From: Ignavibacteriaceae bacterium
GTDB taxonomy: Bacteria; Bacteroidota; Ignavibacteria; Ignavibacteriales; Ignavibacteriaceae
Assembly (NCBI GenBank): GCA_025449775.1
Contig: JANWIS010000156.1
Coordinates: 1 to 7,593, forward strand
Direction: 5' to 3'
DNA: 7,593 nucleotides
Below are positions 6,437 through 7,593 of this stretch, piece by piece. Position 1 is the stretch's first letter, and each line of letters starts with the position of its first letter. Both the position numbers and the translations under genes were made by a program. The notes beneath the pieces are model-generated. The model did no database searches and was not told the origin of the DNA. It was given only the letters and a program-made list of their open reading frames with translations.

Positions 6437-7309
6437 TCATTGAATTTCAATCTCATTTGCAAAACTAGGGAAACCCTTTGCAGGAAATTCAATTTTTGAA
6501 TTAAAACCCAGCCAGTATTTAGGTGCATACAAAGTTCCTTTGTCCTGAATTAAATATGCTGCCCACCAGCCGAAAGTACTTGTGCTTAAAATTCCACTTT
6601 TACATTTTGTCATAATTGCAAAGTCAGTTCCCGGATGATTATTCCTTGAAATTTTTTTATTTGCCAAATTTTTGAATTCATACTCGGTAAATTCAGGTTC
6701 ATCGCTTAGAAAAATAAAAAAACACTTAGGATGTTCTTTGTTAAAGCTTTCTACAAGATTTTCGTAGTAAGTCAACGGAAGCAGAGCGCTTTCTCCTAAA
6801 ATTGTTATTTCTTTATAATCACCGCGTCTTATATGTACAAATATTTTATGAGTATCTGTCGGGATATCCTTTAGAAACTCTTCAGCCTGTTTAATGAAGT
6901 GCGATCTGATTTTTAGTTTATCAAGTACTTCTTTGTTGAAGAATGCTTCGCTTTGAAAAAATCCGAACTTAATATATCTGATGAATTTTAGTAAGCCATG
7001 TTTTTCTTTAAACGATTCATTTTCCCGCCTAAATCCTTTTACAAATTCGTAATTCACATCGATGGTTGAAATTAAACCTAAAAGCCCCAGAAAATTTAAA
7101 ATCGGTGATATTACTCTGAACATAAAACCTTTTACAAGTTTGTTGTGCTGAGGAATGTTTTTAACATCCTGGATTTCAAATATTTCAATTAAATGTTCAA
7201 ATCCCGATACAATTATCGATTCATCCTGTTTGGCTAAGCTTTTAATAAAAGCATATTGAAATATCTGGTTACCAAGCCTGCTGCCGGCTCCTCCGATAAA
7301 TATTAGCAT
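6437..7309 (-). CDS. GT11 family glycosyltransferase (alpha-1,2-fucosyltransferase-like)
   Basis: A 290-residue protein of normal GT11 length that would transfer L-fucose from GDP-fucose, usually in alpha-1,2 linkage to galactose. Family motifs in order are GGAGSRLGNQIFQYAF (6-21), FGFFQSEAFF (115-124), the GDP-binding HIRRGDY (159-165), LPLTYYENL (177-185), IFLSDEPEF (199-207), and TDFAIMTKCKSGILSTSTFGWW (228-249) leading into AAYL. These are diagnostic of the GT11/FutC-WbwK group. No membrane span is evident, so a cytoplasmic enzyme acting on the lipid-linked repeat unit is likely. The ATG at 7309 begins MLIFIGGAGSRLGNQ, the right distance to the first motif, with GAGAA about 7 bases upstream as a weak ribosome site. 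It precedes the methyltransferase in the same direction. No GDP-fucose synthesis genes are in the window. Acceptor and exact linkage are inferred from the family; GDP-linked sugars other than fucose remain possible. Confidence 0.92.
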   Translation of the reverse strand: MLIFIGGAGSRLGNQIFQYAFIKSLAKQDESIIVSGFEHLIEIFEIQDVKNIPQHNKLVKGFMFRVISPILNFLGLLGLISTIDVNYEFVKGFRRENESFKEKHGLLKFIRYIKFGFFQSEAFFNKEVLDKLKIRSHFIKQAEEFLKDIPTDTHKIFVHIRRGDYKEITILGESALLPLTYYENLVESFNKEHPKCFFIFLSDEPEFTEYEFKNLANKKISRNNHPGTDFAIMTKCKSGILSTSTFGWWAAYLIQDKGTLYAPKYWLGFNSKIEFPAKGFPSFANEIEIQ

Positions 7310-7503
7310 TATGTTCTCATCAATAATATTTCTTAATTAGTTTCAGGACAAAATTATTGAAAATCATAATGAAATAATTTGTTATTATGATTTAGCGGAT
7401 AAATTTAATGTAGTTACCGAGGGAAGAATTTTTATCAGTTCGCAAATCATAATAAAAGCGCTGATGTTTGTCCGTAAATTTTTTGATTTAGTACCAGCTA
7501 CTT
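7310..7503. other. Intergenic region between T9SS cargo gene and GT11 gene
   Basis: No convincing coding region was found on either strand; the longest tiny plus-strand reading (from the ATG at 7463, 23 codons) overlaps the T9SS gene end and resembles nothing. The region is AT-rich. It contains a 10-base inverted repeat, a third copy of the same 10-mer, and a TAATTTTG on the minus strand (7349-7356) that matches the TAnnTTTG -7 element about 40 bases before the GT11 start but lacks a recognisable -33 TTTG. It probably carries the end of the T9SS transcript and the start of the GT11 transcript. Confidence 0.6.
7361..7393. repeat. Inverted repeat AAATCATAAT / ATTATGATTT (possible terminator or operator)
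   Basis: AAATCATAAT (7361-7370) and its exact reverse complement ATTATGATTT (7384-7393) flank a 13-base spacer, forming a 10-base stem extendable by one G-U and one A-U pair. A further direct copy of AAATCATAAT lies at 7444-7453. The stem lies downstream of the T9SS gene stop and upstream of the GT11 start on the minus strand. It could end the T9SS transcript (a short T-run follows on that strand, in TAATTTTG) or serve as a binding site. The AT richness makes chance formation possible. Confidence 0.42.
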
Positions 7504-7593
7504 TTATCGAAGCAGTACCATCTTCTTCGTACTGACAAAGTCGGGAGTTTCAATTCTGTAAAAATAAAGTCCTGATGCAAGTCCCGATGCATC
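7504..7593 (-). CDS. C-terminal end of a type IX secretion cargo protein (type A sorting domain), partial
   Basis: The minus strand reads 29 codons in from the right edge to a TAA at 7504-7506. They include LASGLYFYRIETPDF and end with TKKMVLLR. This is the last part of the Por secretion-system C-terminal sorting domain (GxYFyri ... KKMvLlR at the extreme C-terminus). The domain directs proteins across the outer membrane through the type IX system and is then usually cleaved, with the cargo released or anchored to the surface. The functional part of the protein lies beyond the window, so its activity is unknown. It is on the same strand as the GT11 and methyltransferase genes but 194 bases away, so it is probably a separate unit. 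This fragment is the main lineage clue in the window. Confidence 0.87.
   Translation of the reverse strand, partial: DASGLASGLYFYRIETPDFVSTKKMVLLR

Noticed and set aside
7076..7083. GT11 motif variant LSTSTFGWW in place of SNSTFSWW as a possible inactivating change
   Set aside because: This position varies within GT11 enzymes and the other motifs (SRLGNQ, HIRRGDY) are intact, so it is not treated as unusual. The variant itself lies at residues 241-249 of the gene, not at a special site.
7463..7534. Tiny plus-strand ORF of 23 codons near the right edge
   Set aside because: It overlaps the antisense T9SS sorting-domain coding end and has no ribosome site or similarity to known small proteins.
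1..7593. CRISPR arrays, tRNA or rRNA genes, insertion sequences, attachment sites
   Set aside because: No regularly spaced repeats, cloverleaf-like segments, transposase motifs or flanking terminal repeats were seen on either strand.

Overview
This window is part of a cell-surface polysaccharide (O-antigen or capsule type) assembly locus. The host is probably an AT-rich bacterium of the Bacteroidota/Ignavibacteria (FCB) group. The best lineage clue is at the right edge: a minus-strand gene fragment ends in a typical type A C-terminal sorting domain of the type IX secretion system (ASGLYFYRIETPDF ... TKKMVLLR, stop). That signal is largely restricted to this group. Weak or absent Shine-Dalgarno sequences at several starts and a TAnnTTTG-like promoter element fit the same assignment. 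The exact genus cannot be read from the sequence.

Layout. Positions 1-732 (+) hold the C-terminal two thirds of a family 2 glycosyltransferase with a membrane tail. Its first ~90 bases carry stops and apparent frame changes. Positions 755-2044 (+) encode a Wzy/O-antigen-ligase-type membrane protein. Positions 2094-3542 (+) encode a Wzx/TuaB-type flippase with a TTG start. Positions 3595-4599 and 4606-5619 (+) are two GT-A fold family 2 glycosyltransferases only 6 bases apart. These five genes run in one direction with short gaps and look like one transcription unit. The minus-strand genes converge on it: 5642-6349 is a predicted SAM-dependent methyltransferase, 6437-7309 is a GT11 (alpha-1,2-fucosyltransferase-like) enzyme, and 7504-7593 is the tail of the T9SS cargo protein. 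A short inverted repeat lies at the convergent junction (5610-5633). The 194 bases at 7310-7503 hold no gene but carry three copies of one 10-mer, two of them forming a hairpin.

How the genes fit together (inference from families). The glycosyltransferases would build an undecaprenyl-linked repeat unit on the cytoplasmic face. The flippase would move it across the inner membrane, and the Wzy-like protein would polymerise it or, less likely, ligate it to lipid A-core. The GT11 enzyme and methyltransferase could decorate or cap the glycan with a fucose-like sugar and a methyl group. The initiating phosphoglycosyltransferase, chain-length regulator and nucleotide-sugar synthesis genes are not in the window, so the system is incomplete here.

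Nothing here clearly represents an undescribed system. The points most worth checking are the disrupted left-edge glycosyltransferase, the GADD variant of the DXD motif in the 3595-4599 enzyme, the methyltransferase/fucosyltransferase pair, and the repeated 10-mer in the 7310-7503 gap.
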